Positions 25,926 through 34,931 are shown, counted from the stretch's first letter. The stretch is DNA of 64,000 nucleotides from Mycobacterium terramassiliense (GCF_900157385.1 NZ_LT717700.1:1-64000), one strand, 5' to 3'. Notes: generated by a model from the letters alone, not told the origin. Program-made: numbers and translations.

Positions 25926-26972
25926 TTACGGAATGGGTGTCACGCCAACGTTTCGCAGGGCCGGCAGGTCGGCCGCCCCACACCCGTGCAGGCAGATGCG
26001 GAGCTCGTCGATGAATCGCTGCAGCCAGGCCGTCGCGGCCTCAACCGACTCGATCGCGGCCGGCAACAGCGGCCGGGCCAAGGCCACCACGTCGGCGCCC
26101 AGGGCCAGCGCCTTGGCCGCGTCCATGCCGGTCCGGATCCCACCCGAGGCCACCAGCGGGATGGCCGGCAGCGCCGCGCGCACCTCCCCGATCGCCTGCG
26201 CGGTCGGTATGCCCCAGTCCGCCAGGCCCGGGTACCGCAGTTCGCCGTAGCGGACCAATTGCTCGACGCGCGACCACGAGGTTCCGCCGGCTCCGGCCAC
26301 ATCGATGGCCGCCACCGGCGGCTCCCCCGACAGGCGCAGCAATTCGCCGATCGCTGCGGCGCCGAGCCCGTGCCCAACCTCCTTCAGCAGCACCGGGTAG
26401 CCCAGCATGTCGGCCAGGTCATGCAGCCGGTCCAGCGACCCCGCGAAGTCGGTGTCGCCGTGGTGCTGGACGGCCTCCTGCAGCGGATTGGTGTGCACGG
26501 CAAGCGCATTCGCCCCGACCCGGTCGAGCGCTTGAACGATGTCGGGCACCGCGTCCTTGGTCAACTGGGACAGGCCGATGTTGCCGAACAACAGCACGTC
26601 GGGCGCCACGTCGCGCACGGCGAAGCTGGCGGCGGCCCGCTCCCCCAGGACGCTGTCGAGCATCACGCGCTGTGACCCCAGCATCATTCCGATGCCGAGG
26701 CGCTGCGCGGCGGCGGCCAGATTCCGGTTGATGGTGCCCGACAACTCCGCTCCGCCGGTCATGGCGCCGATCAGAACGGGCGCTTGCAACCGCGCGCCGA
26801 GAAATTCGGCGCGCAGGTCGATGTCGTCCAGATTGGTCTGGGTGAGGCCGTTGTAGGGCAGCGCGTAGCGTTCCAGGCCCGTCGTCACACCCCGATAGCC
26901 CACATCGCCGTCGAGGCAGACGTCGATGTGGCGGCGCTTGCGGGTGGGCATTTCGCCACGGTCGGCCGTCAT
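25926..26972 (-). CDS. fni: type 2 (FMN-dependent) isopentenyl-diphosphate isomerase
   Basis: The enzyme interconverts IPP and DMAPP and so supplies the starter unit for crtE. The 348-residue protein shows family features: [24 protein letters not shown] (about residues 31-54), [10 protein letters not shown] (about 65-74), [17 protein letters not shown] and the FMN phosphate motif [18 protein letters not shown] (about 275-292). Its ATG overlaps the tspO stop (ATGA), so translation is coupled. A type 2 isomerase placed with pigment genes suggests the island brings its own precursor supply. Confidence 0.93.
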   Translation of the reverse strand: MTADRGEMPTRKRRHIDVCLDGDVGYRGVTTGLERYALPYNGLTQTNLDDIDLRAEFLGARLQAPVLIGAMTGGAELSGTINRNLAAAAQRLGIGMMLGSQRVMLDSVLGERAAASFAVRDVAPDVLLFGNIGLSQLTKDAVPDIVQALDRVGANALAVHTNPLQEAVQHHGDTDFAGSLDRLHDLADMLGYPVLLKEVGHGLGAAAIGELLRLSGEPPVAAIDVAGAGGTSWSRVEQLVRYGELRYPGLADWGIPTAQAIGEVRAALPAIPLVASGGIRTGMDAAKALALGADVVALARPLLPAAIESVEAATAWLQRFIDELRICLHGCGAADLPALRNVGVTPIP

Positions 26973-27472
26973 GGCACGTCAATCCTAGCGCGGCGATTCA
27001 ACATCCAGATGTGGGTCGACAGCACAAAGGCAAACGCGCACCAGGCGGGATACAGGCACAGCCACGCGGCCCGCCCGCCACGGACCGCGATGGCGCGCCG
27101 GGCCAGGTCGGCGCTGCTCGCGGTCAGCGCGGCGTTCACCGCGACCGCGGCCGCCAGACGGTGTCGATTGAAGAACACCCACGACCAGCTGGCATTCAGC
27201 AAAAGATTGACCGCCAGAGCACCCAGGTAGGAGCGGGCCGCAGGCGCGTTCCCGGCGGCACGGAGCCGGTCGAAGGTGGCCGCGGACACCGCCGCGATGT
27301 CGGTGTACAAAACCGGCCAGACGACGGGAAAGGCCGACCGCGGAGGCTGATAGGCGGGTTTGCGCAGTTGCCGGTACCACACCGACTGACCGGCCGGCCG
27401 GGTGGCCAGACCTCCCACGGTAGCCGTCGCGACCACCGCCGCGGCGCTGGCGACGAATGTGGCTGTGCGCAT
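26969..27472 (-). CDS. tspO: TspO/MBR family protein 1
   Basis: The 167-residue membrane protein has the five-helix TspO pattern, with [25 protein letters not shown] (about residues 32-56), [13 protein letters not shown] (about 89-101) and [21 protein letters not shown] near the end. TspO proteins bind porphyrins and haem and, in Rhodobacter, tune photosynthesis and carotenoid gene expression. ATG at 27472 is two bases after the SOUL stop, and the TGA overlaps the idi2 start. A second TspO gene lies at 33108-33587 in the same island. Confidence 0.92.
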   Translation of the reverse strand: MRTATFVASAAAVVATATVGGLATRPAGQSVWYRQLRKPAYQPPRSAFPVVWPVLYTDIAAVSAATFDRLRAAGNAPAARSYLGALAVNLLLNASWSWVFFNRHRLAAAVAVNAALTASSADLARRAIAVRGGRAAWLCLYPAWCAFAFVLSTHIWMLNRRARIDVP

Positions 27473-27474
27473 GG

Positions 27475-28065
27475 TTACCGAGCCGGCGCTACGGGAACGG
27501 CAATCTCGTTGCGGCGCAGCGCCGGAACCGTCCAAGGCGGATCGTAGAACCAGGCCTCCGGGGTATCGACGGCCTCGAAACCCCTCTCGCGCAACGTGGT
27601 CATCAATTCGGCGGTGTGCGCGGCAATGGCGCGGCGGCTGCGGCTGCCCGTGAACCGGTGTACGGCGACCGTTTCCGGCGGCACGGCCACCAGCCTGACT
27701 TCGCCGTCGTCGGGCTCGGGTAGGGACTCCAGCGTCTTGCCGGCCGGCATGAAAAACCGGATCACCCATTGGCGGTCGGCCGCCGCCTCTTGCGCCACCG
27801 GGGCGGTCATCGCGATCTTCTCGTGCACGCGGTTGCCGCCGAAGATGTAGCGGGCCAGGCGACGAAAGCCGGTATTGCGGGCGGCCTCTTCACCGGCGGT
27901 GACGGTCGTCTCCGCGGCAACCCGGGCGCCGTAGCGGCGGATCTCGACGTCCGCGGTCAGCTGCTCGGCGCTGTAGTCCGGCTCTTTGGTGCCGTGGCGG
28001 TAGCCCACCACCGAGCCCGCCGCATCGATGACCTGGCCAATCATGGCTCCCATCGACCCGAACAC
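27475..28065 (-). CDS. SOUL family haem-binding protein
   Basis: The 196-residue protein carries the SOUL/HBP fold signature: VEIRRYGARVAAET (about residues 40-53), FRRLARYIFGGN, KIAMTAPVAQE (about 83-93) and the C-terminal AWFYDPPWTVPALRRNEIAVPV. SOUL proteins bind haem or other tetrapyrroles. It is first in the reverse operon with tspO, idi2 and a glycosyltransferase. The promoter region 28066-28304 is shared with the divergent mmpL gene and contains operator B at 28193-28220. Linking tetrapyrrole binding to pigment synthesis suggests protection from photosensitising porphyrins (inference). Confidence 0.88.
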   Translation of the reverse strand: MFGSMGAMIGQVIDAAGSVVGYRHGTKEPDYSAEQLTADVEIRRYGARVAAETTVTAGEEAARNTGFRRLARYIFGGNRVHEKIAMTAPVAQEAAADRQWVIRFFMPAGKTLESLPEPDDGEVRLVAVPPETVAVHRFTGSRSRRAIAAHTAELMTTLRERGFEAVDTPEAWFYDPPWTVPALRRNEIAVPVAPAR

Positions 28066-28192
28066 ATTGCCACCTCGTTCCTTCGATCGGTAATTAATTT
28101 CTACCCCGGGTCGTCACCGGGCAACCCACTTCGGCGCGTCGAATCTTCGACGGTCCACGGGCGTCAGCCTAGCGGAATTTCCAGATTTAGTT

Positions 28193-28220
28193 AAGTACTT
28201 GAATGTTTAAGAAACTTAAC
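28193..28220. promoter_or_regulatory. putative MarR-type operator B, between the SOUL and mmpL1 genes
   Basis: GTTAAGT at 28190-28196 and ACTTAAC at 28214-28220 are inverted arms, with AATGTTT between them. Over 28 bp it matches operator A at 21 positions on the same strand. It lies about 130 bp upstream of the SOUL start and 85 bp upstream of the mmpL1 ATG, so one site could serve both directions. The regulator is inferred to be one of the two local MarR proteins. Confidence 0.65.
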
Positions 28221-28304
28221 CTACTGTTCGAGGTGGCGCGCAGGGCGGCCCAAAGCGCTGCTGGGCATGGCCATCGCGGCCGCGATCACTGCAGAGGGCG
28301 GTGC

Positions 28305-30539
28305 ATGTTAACGCGAATGGCCCGACTCGCCGTCACCACGCCGCGGCGGATCGTCGGAATCACGGTGCTGTTCGTGATCGCTGCCGCCGCGTTCGGCATA
28401 CCCGCCGCGTCCAAGCTCTCGCCCGGCGGATTCCTCGACCCGGCCTCCGAATCGGCCCGCGCCGCCGCGACGCTCGCCGAAAAGTTCAATCAGGGCGGCA
28501 TGGACCTGGTGGTGGTGGTGAGTTCGGAACGCGGCGCCAAAGACGCACACGCACACGCCGTCGGCGCCGACATCGCCCGACAGCTTTCCCAATCACCGTT
28601 TGTGTCGCAGGTGACATCGCCCTGGGACGGCCAAACCACCCCGGGGTTGTTCAGCGCCGACGGAAAGACCGCGATGATTCTCGTCGCACTCAAAGGCGAC
28701 GAAAAGAGCGCGCCCAAGCACGCCCGGACACTGGCGCAGCGGTTCGCGCACGACCATCAGGGGGTCACGGTACAAGCGGGCGGCTCGGCACTGGTCTACG
28801 AACAGGTCAACGAGCAGACCGAAAGAGACCTGCTGCGAATGGAAATCATCGCGATACCGCTGAGTTTCCTCGCACTGGTGTGGGTCTTCGGCGGCTTACT
28901 GGCCGCCGCACTGCCGGTGGCCGTCGGTGGGGTCGCGATTCTGGGTTCACTCGCCGTACTGCGCGCGGTCGCGCTGATCACCAACGTGTCGATCTTCGCC
29001 CTCAACGTGACCGTAGCGTTGGGATTCGCGCTGGCCGTCGACTACACGTTGCTGATCATCAGCCGGTACCGCGACGAAGTGGCCGCTGGGCGCGGTCGCG
29101 ACGAGGCGCTGCTGAAAACCGTGACGACCGCTGGCCGCACCGTGCTGTTTTCGGCGGTCACGGTGGCCCTGGCCCTGGCCGCGACGGCACTGTTCCCGAT
29201 GTACTTCCTCAAGTCCTTCGCCTATGCCGGGACGGCGGTGGTCGCGTTCGCCGCCCTGGCGGCGGTGGTCGTGGCGCCGGCCACACTGGCGTTGATCGGA
29301 GACCGGCTCGATGCACTGGACATCCGGAAACTGGGCCGTCGGCTGCTGGGCCGCCCCGCACCGCCCCAGCCAACGTTGGAAAGCAGCTTCTGGTACCGGA
29401 CGGCGAAACTGGTGATGCGGCAAGCGATCCCGGTTGGCTTGGCGCTCACCGCTTTCCTGCTGGCGCTGGGCGCACCGTTCCTCGGTGTCAGATGGGGCTA
29501 TCCCGACGACCGGGTCCTGCCGACATCGGCGTCAGCGCGGGCCGTGAGCGACCGGATCCGCAGCGAATTCCGCACGACTTCCGAGACCAAGGTCGTCCTG
29601 CCCGATACGGCCGGCGTCACCACGGCGGACCTGGATGATTACGCGATGCGGTTGTCTCTCGTCGCAGACGTCGCGGCGGTGTCGACGCCCACCGGCACTT
29701 TCGTCGCCGGTCAGCACGGCGGGCCGCCATCGGCTCCGAGCGGAATGGCCGCCGGCAGCGCCTACCTGACCATCCAGAGCACCGCCCCCCTCTACAGTCA
29801 AGCGTCTGAGATCCAGTTGGCGCGCATGCACGCGATCGCGCCACCGGGACACCAACCGGCGCAATTCACCGGGATGGCGCAAACGAATCGTGATTGCGTG
29901 AACGGCATTACGTCGCGACTGCCGTTCGTGTTCGCTTTCATCGCGGTCGTGACGTTGGTGCTGCTTTTTTTGCTCACCGGAAGCGTGATACTTCCGATCA
30001 AGGCGGTGCTGCTCAATCTGGTGTCGCTCACCGCCGTGTTCGGGGCGCTGGTGTGGATCTTCCAAGACGGCCACCTCGGCGCGGTGGGCACCACGTCGAC
30101 CGGCACGCTGGCGGCGAACGTCCCGGTGCTGATGTTTTGCATCGCGTTCGGATTGTCGATGGATTACGAAGTCTTCCTGCTCGCCCGCATCCGCGAATAC
30201 TGGCTGGAGTCGCCACGAACCCGCGCGGCCAACGACGAAAGCATCGCCCTGGGCCTGGCCCGCACGGGCAGGGTGATCACTGCCGCGGCGCTGCTCATGT
30301 CGATCTCGTTCGCGGCCCTGATTTCCGCAGGGGTGTCATTCATGCGCATGTTCGGATTGGGCCTGACCGTCGCGGTGTTGGTGGACGCGACGCTGGTGCG
30401 AATGCTGCTGGTGCCGGCCTTCATGCACGTGCTCGGCGGACTGAACTGGTGGGCGCCTGACCCGCTGGCGCAATGGCACCACCGGGCCTTCAGGGGGGTG
30501 AGTCCAATTCGCTCTGGAAGTGGCGCATTGCCGCAATGA
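28305..30539 (+). CDS. MMPL-family RND transporter 1
   Basis: The 744-residue protein has two MMPL repeats, each one transmembrane helix, a large outer domain and five further helices. The proton-relay DY pair is present in both halves: ALAVDYTLLIISRYRDE (Asp about residue 246) and LSMDYEVFLLARIREY (about 622). It is shorter than classical mycobacterial MmpLs (about 950), similar to corynebacterial CmpL proteins, one of which lies inside a crt operon. ATG at 28305 follows GAGGG; an upstream in-frame ATG at 28203 is unlikely because it lies inside operator B. Export of a pigment or lipid is inference. It overlaps convergent marR2 by 50 bp. Confidence 0.88.
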   Translation: MLTRMARLAVTTPRRIVGITVLFVIAAAAFGIPAASKLSPGGFLDPASESARAAATLAEKFNQGGMDLVVVVSSERGAKDAHAHAVGADIARQLSQSPFVSQVTSPWDGQTTPGLFSADGKTAMILVALKGDEKSAPKHARTLAQRFAHDHQGVTVQAGGSALVYEQVNEQTERDLLRMEIIAIPLSFLALVWVFGGLLAAALPVAVGGVAILGSLAVLRAVALITNVSIFALNVTVALGFALAVDYTLLIISRYRDEVAAGRGRDEALLKTVTTAGRTVLFSAVTVALALAATALFPMYFLKSFAYAGTAVVAFAALAAVVVAPATLALIGDRLDALDIRKLGRRLLGRPAPPQPTLESSFWYRTAKLVMRQAIPVGLALTAFLLALGAPFLGVRWGYPDDRVLPTSASARAVSDRIRSEFRTTSETKVVLPDTAGVTTADLDDYAMRLSLVADVAAVSTPTGTFVAGQHGGPPSAPSGMAAGSAYLTIQSTAPLYSQASEIQLARMHAIAPPGHQPAQFTGMAQTNRDCVNGITSRLPFVFAFIAVVTLVLLFLLTGSVILPIKAVLLNLVSLTAVFGALVWIFQDGHLGAVGTTSTGTLAANVPVLMFCIAFGLSMDYEVFLLARIREYWLESPRTRAANDESIALGLARTGRVITAAALLMSISFAALISAGVSFMRMFGLGLTVAVLVDATLVRMLLVPAFMHVLGGLNWWAPDPLAQWHHRAFRGVSPIRSGSGALPQ

Positions 30540-30972
30540 GGGCGGTGAAGACCCGGTGCGCCGCGTCCAAATCAGCGTCGCTCAAGTCGTCGAGCGCGGC
30601 ACGGGTGTGCATTCCCAGCGGATTGAAGAACGAGCGCGCGGTGTCCAGCCCGTCATCCGAGTACCGCAGGATGACCTTTCGCCGGTCGTCGGCGTGGGTA
30701 TCCCGCCGGATATGGCCGGAGTTGATCATCCGCTCGACGAGGTAGGTGATCGCCGCCGCGGACAAACCCATCCTCTGGCGCAACTCCCCCGATGTCAGCG
30801 GAGCGCCCGCCGTTTCGGCCACCAGGATATGCAGCAGGGCGCGAAAGTCGCTGGGGCCCAGGTGATGCACCGCGGCGAAAACGCGACCCAACTGGTCGGA
30901 TTCGGCGGTGAGGGCACGCGTATCGGCTGCTATCAGGGCTTCGAGCCGCACCCGTTCGGTGGTGGCTTCCAT
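30490..30972 (-). CDS. MarR-family transcriptional regulator 2
   Basis: The 160-residue protein has the MarR winged helix at about residues 58-105 (PLTSGELRQRMGLSAAAITYLVERMINSGHIRR, wing ADDRRKVILRY). It is a paralogue of MarR1. ATG at 30972 is separated from the divergent mmpL2 start by only 54 bp, and operator C (31006-31033) occupies that gap. This is the classic arrangement of an autoregulated MarR repressor next to a transporter. Its C-terminus overlaps the end of mmpL1. It is the best candidate for the protein that binds operators A, B and C. Confidence 0.9.
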   Translation of the reverse strand: MEATTERVRLEALIAADTRALTAESDQLGRVFAAVHHLGPSDFRALLHILVAETAGAPLTSGELRQRMGLSAAAITYLVERMINSGHIRRDTHADDRRKVILRYSDDGLDTARSFFNPLGMHTRAALDDLSDADLDAAHRVFTALIAAMRHFQSELDSPP

Positions 30973-31005
30973 CAGAGTCGCAGCATACCGCGCAGAAGCC
31001 AGATT

Positions 31006-31033
31006 GTTAACTTGATTAATGGTTAAGTGACTG
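31006..31033. promoter_or_regulatory. putative MarR-type operator C, between marR2 and mmpL2
   Basis: GTTAACTT at 31006-31013 and TTAAGT near 31023-31028 face each other in an AT-rich island. It shares 18 of 28 positions with operator A read on the opposite strand, including the flanking GTTAA, the ACTG end and the spacing of the TTAA blocks. It fills the 54-bp divergent interval and overlaps the GTG of mmpL2, so occupancy would block both promoters or the start region. Confidence 0.62.
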
Positions 31034-33111
31034 AAATGCTTGGACCCGTGATCTGGGACGCTCTCGCCGCGGCCGTGACGGGCCGGCGGTCGTGGCTGCC
31101 CGGATTGGCGGCGGTCCTGCTGGGTATCGGCCTCATGGTGGTCATCGGCGGGAACGCGGCGGCGAGCCGGGCTCCGCTGTCGGTGCCCGCGGCCTCCGAT
31201 TCCGCCAAGGTCGACGCCCTGGCCCGTGCGTTCCCGGGCGGTGACCGCGCCACGCTGATCGTCGTCGTCAGCCGCGCCGACGGCGCGGCGCTGGATCCCG
31301 CCGACGTCGGCGCCGCCCAAGCGGCCCGCGACCGGATGCTCGGGCGCACCCACGACGGGACCCCGGCATCGGTGACGGTCTCGGCCGACGCCCACGCGGC
31401 CATCGGCCTGGTTTCCGTGGACGCCGGCCTGTCGGGCCTGGCGCTGGGCGATGCGGTCACGTCCCTGCGCGCCGCCGCCGCGGACGGCCTGCCCGCGAGC
31501 CTGCGGGCCCACGTCACCGGGGGCCCAGCGTTCGGCGCCGACATCGCCAACGCATTCACCGACGCCAACGTCACCCTGCTCGCGGTGACGGCGTCGGTGG
31601 TGGCGCTGCTGCTCATCGCGACCTACCGCTCGCCGGTCCTATGGCTGGCACCGCTGCTGGTGGTCGGGTTCGCCGACCGGGTGGCGACGGCGGCGGGCAC
31701 CGCGATGGCGGGGCTGACCGGGCTGAGCTTCGACGGCGCCACGTCCGGGATCACCAGCGTGCTGGTGTTCGGCGCGGGCACCAACTACGCGCTGCTGCTG
31801 ATTTCGCGTTACCGCCAAGAACTTTCGCGCCACCCCGAGCATCGAAGGGCCCTGCACCGGGCCGTGCGCAGGGCCGCGCCGGCCATCGTGGCCAGCAACG
31901 CGACCGTGGTGCTGGCGTTGCTGACCCTGCTGTTCGCCTCGACCCCGAGCACCCGCAGCCTGGGCGCCCTGGCCGCGTGCGGCCTGGTCGTCGCGGCGGT
32001 GTCCGTTCTGGTGGTGCTGCCGCCGGTGCTGGCGCTGTGCGGGCGGCGGTTGTTCTGGCCCTTCGTCCCACGCGCCGACGACGCGGACGCGCTCGATTCG
32101 GGGCCATGGCACCGGGTGGCCGAGCGGGTGGCCCGGCGCCCGGCCGTGGTGGCGGTGGTCGCGATCGCGCTCCTGGCGGCCCTCGCGACCGGTCTGCTGG
32201 GGACCCGAATCGGCCTGTCGCAGACCGAACAGTTCCGGGTCCATGCGGATTCGGTGGCCGGCTACGACGTTGTGGCCGCGCATTTTCCGGGCGGCCTGGC
32301 CAGTCCCACCGTGGTGATCGCCCCCTCCGCCGACGCGGCCCCGGTGCAGCGAGCGATCGGTTCCACCCCGGGCGTGGTCTCGGCGACCCCGACCGGCCGG
32401 TCCGCGGCGGGACTGACCAAGTGGTCCGTCGTGATCGACGCCCCGCCATCCTCCGGTGATGCCTTCAGAACCATTGCCGCGCTGCGGGATTCGACCAAGG
32501 CCGTCGCCCCCGCCGCGTTGGTCGGTGGCCCCGACGCGCAGGCACTCGACATCCGCGACGGCGCCGCGCACGATCGGCTGATGCTGATCCCGGCGATCCT
32601 GGCGGTGATCCTGGTCGTGCTGTATGTGCTGCTGCGCTCGGCACTGGCGCCGCCAATCCTGCTTGCCGCAACGATTCTCGGCGCGCTGGCCGCGCTGGGC
32701 GTCGGCGGCTGGGCCAGCAACCACGTCTTCGGATTCCCGGCGCTGGACAACGGCACACCGCTGTTCGCGTTCCTGTTCCTGGCCGCCCTCGGCGTGGACT
32801 ACACCATCTTCCTGGTCACCCGCGCCCGCGAGGAGGCCGCGCAGCACGGCGCGGCCGACGGCATGGTGCGCGCGGTGTCGGCCACCGGCGGCGTCATCAC
32901 CAGCGCGGGCATCGTCTTGGCGGCCGTGTTCTGCGTGCTGGGGGTGCTGCCGTTGATCGTGCTGACGCAGCTGGGCATCATCGTGGGCCTCGGCATCCTG
33001 CTCGACACCTTCGTCGTGCGGACCCTGGTGATACCCGCACTGTTCGCCCTTGTGGGCGACCGCATCTGGTGGCCCACCGACCCGACCCAACCGGAAGGAA
33101 GCACGACGTGA
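31027..33111 (+). CDS. MMPL-family RND transporter 2
   Basis: The 694-residue protein has the two-repeat MMPL topology. The second half keeps the DY pair (ALGVDYTIFLVTRAREE, about residue 586), but the first half reads GAGTNYALLLISRYRQE (about residues 249-265), so Asp is replaced by Asn at the usual proton-relay position. The GTG at 31027 lies in operator C; ATG at 31036 is an alternative start. The stop overlaps the tspO2 GTG, so transporter and TspO are co-translated. The substrate is unknown, with lipid, carotenoid or porphyrin possible. Confidence 0.87.
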   Translation: MTEMLGPVIWDALAAAVTGRRSWLPGLAAVLLGIGLMVVIGGNAAASRAPLSVPAASDSAKVDALARAFPGGDRATLIVVVSRADGAALDPADVGAAQAARDRMLGRTHDGTPASVTVSADAHAAIGLVSVDAGLSGLALGDAVTSLRAAAADGLPASLRAHVTGGPAFGADIANAFTDANVTLLAVTASVVALLLIATYRSPVLWLAPLLVVGFADRVATAAGTAMAGLTGLSFDGATSGITSVLVFGAGTNYALLLISRYRQELSRHPEHRRALHRAVRRAAPAIVASNATVVLALLTLLFASTPSTRSLGALAACGLVVAAVSVLVVLPPVLALCGRRLFWPFVPRADDADALDSGPWHRVAERVARRPAVVAVVAIALLAALATGLLGTRIGLSQTEQFRVHADSVAGYDVVAAHFPGGLASPTVVIAPSADAAPVQRAIGSTPGVVSATPTGRSAAGLTKWSVVIDAPPSSGDAFRTIAALRDSTKAVAPAALVGGPDAQALDIRDGAAHDRLMLIPAILAVILVVLYVLLRSALAPPILLAATILGALAALGVGGWASNHVFGFPALDNGTPLFAFLFLAALGVDYTIFLVTRAREEAAQHGAADGMVRAVSATGGVITSAGIVLAAVFCVLGVLPLIVLTQLGIIVGLGILLDTFVVRTLVIPALFALVGDRIWWPTDPTQPEGSTT

Positions 33112-33587
33112 AACCCTCCACTCTCGCCGCAACCACCGTCGCCGTCGCGGCGGCGGCCGGCACCGGCAGCATCGCCAGCCCAATGCGGGTGCCCGCGTGG
33201 TACTCGCGGCTTCGCAAGCCTCCCTACCAGCCGCCCGGGGCCGCGTTCCCCCTGGTGTGGACCGCGCTCTACGGCGATATCGCGGTGACGTCCGCGGTGG
33301 CCATCGACCGGCTCCGCGCCACCGGACAAGACGACGAAGCGCGCCGCTACGCCGCGGCGCTGGGCGTGAATCTGGCGTTGAACGCCGGATGGAGTTGGCT
33401 GTTCTTCCGGTATCACAAGCTCGGCGCTGCCGCGCTGGGCGCCGCGGCACTGACGGCGAGCAGCGCGGACCTCGCGCGCCGCGCCGCGCGGGCCGACCGG
33501 CGGGCCGGCGCGGCGCTGTCGCCCTACCCGGTGTGGTGCGCCTTCGCCACCGTCCTGGCCACCCATGTGTGGCGGCTGAACCGCTGA
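33108..33587 (+). CDS. TspO/MBR family protein 2
   Basis: This 159-residue five-helix protein is paralogous to the TspO at 26969-27472: WYSRLRKPPYQPPGAAFPLVWTALY, NLALNAGWSWLFF and PVWCAFATVLATHVWRLNR align directly. GTG at 33108 overlaps the mmpL2 stop and has GGAAGGA about nine bases upstream. It lies between an RND transporter and photolyase, so the unit mmpL2-tspO2-phr probably shares the operator C promoter. A role in tetrapyrrole or sterol-like ligand handling is known for the family; the ligand here is not determined. Confidence 0.9.
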   Translation: MKPSTLAATTVAVAAAAGTGSIASPMRVPAWYSRLRKPPYQPPGAAFPLVWTALYGDIAVTSAVAIDRLRATGQDDEARRYAAALGVNLALNAGWSWLFFRYHKLGAAALGAAALTASSADLARRAARADRRAGAALSPYPVWCAFATVLATHVWRLNR

Positions 33588-33599
33588 GGGGACCCGATC

Positions 33600-34931
33600 A
33601 TGCCGACGGTGCTGTGGTTTCGCCGCGATCTGCGGTTGCACGACCATCCCGCCCTGGCCGCGGCCGCCCGAGACGACGGGGAGGTGCTCGCCTGCTTCGT
33701 CGTCGATCCGCGGCTCGAAGCCTCCTCGGGCCGGCGCCGGCTCCAATTCCTGGGTGACTCGCTGCGCCGGCTGCGCGACGACCTGGACGGCCGGCTGCTG
33801 GTGACCCGCGGCCGGCCCGAGACGCGGATCTCGCGCATCGCCGAGGAGATCGGCGCGTCGTCGGTGCACGTCTCGGAGGATTTCGCGCCGTACGGGGTGC
33901 GCCGCGACGAAAGGGTCCGCGCGGCATTGGGTTCCGTGCCGCTGGTGGCGACGGGCTCGCCGTACCTGGTCTCCCCCGGTCGGGTGGTCAAGAAGGACGG
34001 CTCCCCCTACCGGGTGTTCACCCCGTTTCTGCGGGAGTGGCGCGAGGTCGGCTGGCCGGCGCCGGCGACATCGGGCGCCGCCGTCGCGCGCTGGCTCGAT
34101 CCGGCGCGGCTGCGGACTGCACGTTGCGAGATACCCGATCCCGGCGCGGCGCTCGACGTGGCCGCCGGTGAGGCGGCGGCGCGCAGGCAGTGGAAGGCGT
34201 TCGTGCACAACGGATTGCACCGCTACTCCCACGACCGTGACCGGCCCGGCGTGGCGGGAACCAGCAGGATGTCGGCGCACCTGAAGTTCGGATCCATCCA
34301 TCCCCGCACCCTGGCCGCCGACCTCGATCCGCGCGGCGCGGGCGCGCAAGCCTTCCTGCGGGAGTTGGCCTTTCGCGACTTCTACGCCGACGTCCTGCAC
34401 CACTGGCCGGCCAGCGCCTGGCGCAATTGGAACGAACACTTCGACGGCATCCAGACCGATGCGGGGCCCGAAGCCGAGCGCCGCTTCGCGGCCTGGAAGG
34501 CCGGTCTGACCGGGTTTCCGTTCGTCGACGCCGGGATGCGTCAGCTTCGCGAGACCGGCTTCATGCACAACCGGGTGCGCATGATCGTCGCGTCGTTTCT
34601 GGTCAAAGACCTGCACCTGCCGTGGCAGTGGGGCGCCGCCTGGTTCCTGGATCAGCTTGTCGACGGCGACATGGCCAACAATCAGCACGGCTGGCAGTGG
34701 TGCGCCGGATCCGGCACCGACGCCGCGCCGTATTTCCGGATCTTCAACCCGATCACGCAGGGCGAGAGGTTCGATCCCTCCGGCGATTACATCCGGCGCT
34801 GGGTGCCGGAATTGCGCTCGGCCGACGACGCGCACCTGCGCAAAGGGGAACGGCCGCAGGGGTACCCGGCGCCGATCGTCGACCATGGCGCCGAGCGCGC
34901 CGAGGCGCTGCGCCGCTATCAGAGCATCTGA
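33600..34931 (+). CDS. phr: class I deoxyribodipyrimidine photolyase
   Basis: The 443-residue flavoprotein uses blue light to split cyclobutane pyrimidine dimers. It begins MPTVLWFRRDLRLHDHPAL, the antenna-domain opening. The FAD domain contains RYSHDRDRPGVAGTSRMSAHLKFG (about residues 209-232), MIVASFLVKDLHLPWQWG (about 328-345) and DGDMANNQHGWQW (about 355-367), with GTDAAPYFRIFNP after that. The start is 12 bp after tspO2. Photolyase beside carotenoid genes is common in light-response regulons, here without a visible LitR/CarH photoreceptor. Confidence 0.94.
   Translation: MPTVLWFRRDLRLHDHPALAAAARDDGEVLACFVVDPRLEASSGRRRLQFLGDSLRRLRDDLDGRLLVTRGRPETRISRIAEEIGASSVHVSEDFAPYGVRRDERVRAALGSVPLVATGSPYLVSPGRVVKKDGSPYRVFTPFLREWREVGWPAPATSGAAVARWLDPARLRTARCEIPDPGAALDVAAGEAAARRQWKAFVHNGLHRYSHDRDRPGVAGTSRMSAHLKFGSIHPRTLAADLDPRGAGAQAFLRELAFRDFYADVLHHWPASAWRNWNEHFDGIQTDAGPEAERRFAAWKAGLTGFPFVDAGMRQLRETGFMHNRVRMIVASFLVKDLHLPWQWGAAWFLDQLVDGDMANNQHGWQWCAGSGTDAAPYFRIFNPITQGERFDPSGDYIRRWVPELRSADDAHLRKGERPQGYPAPIVDHGAERAEALRRYQSI

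Noticed and set aside
28203..28304. Earlier ATG for mmpL1 at 28203
   Set aside because: It would add a 34-residue leader that is not membrane-like and begins inside operator B. The ATG at 28305 has a ribosome site and the usual MMPL N-terminus.
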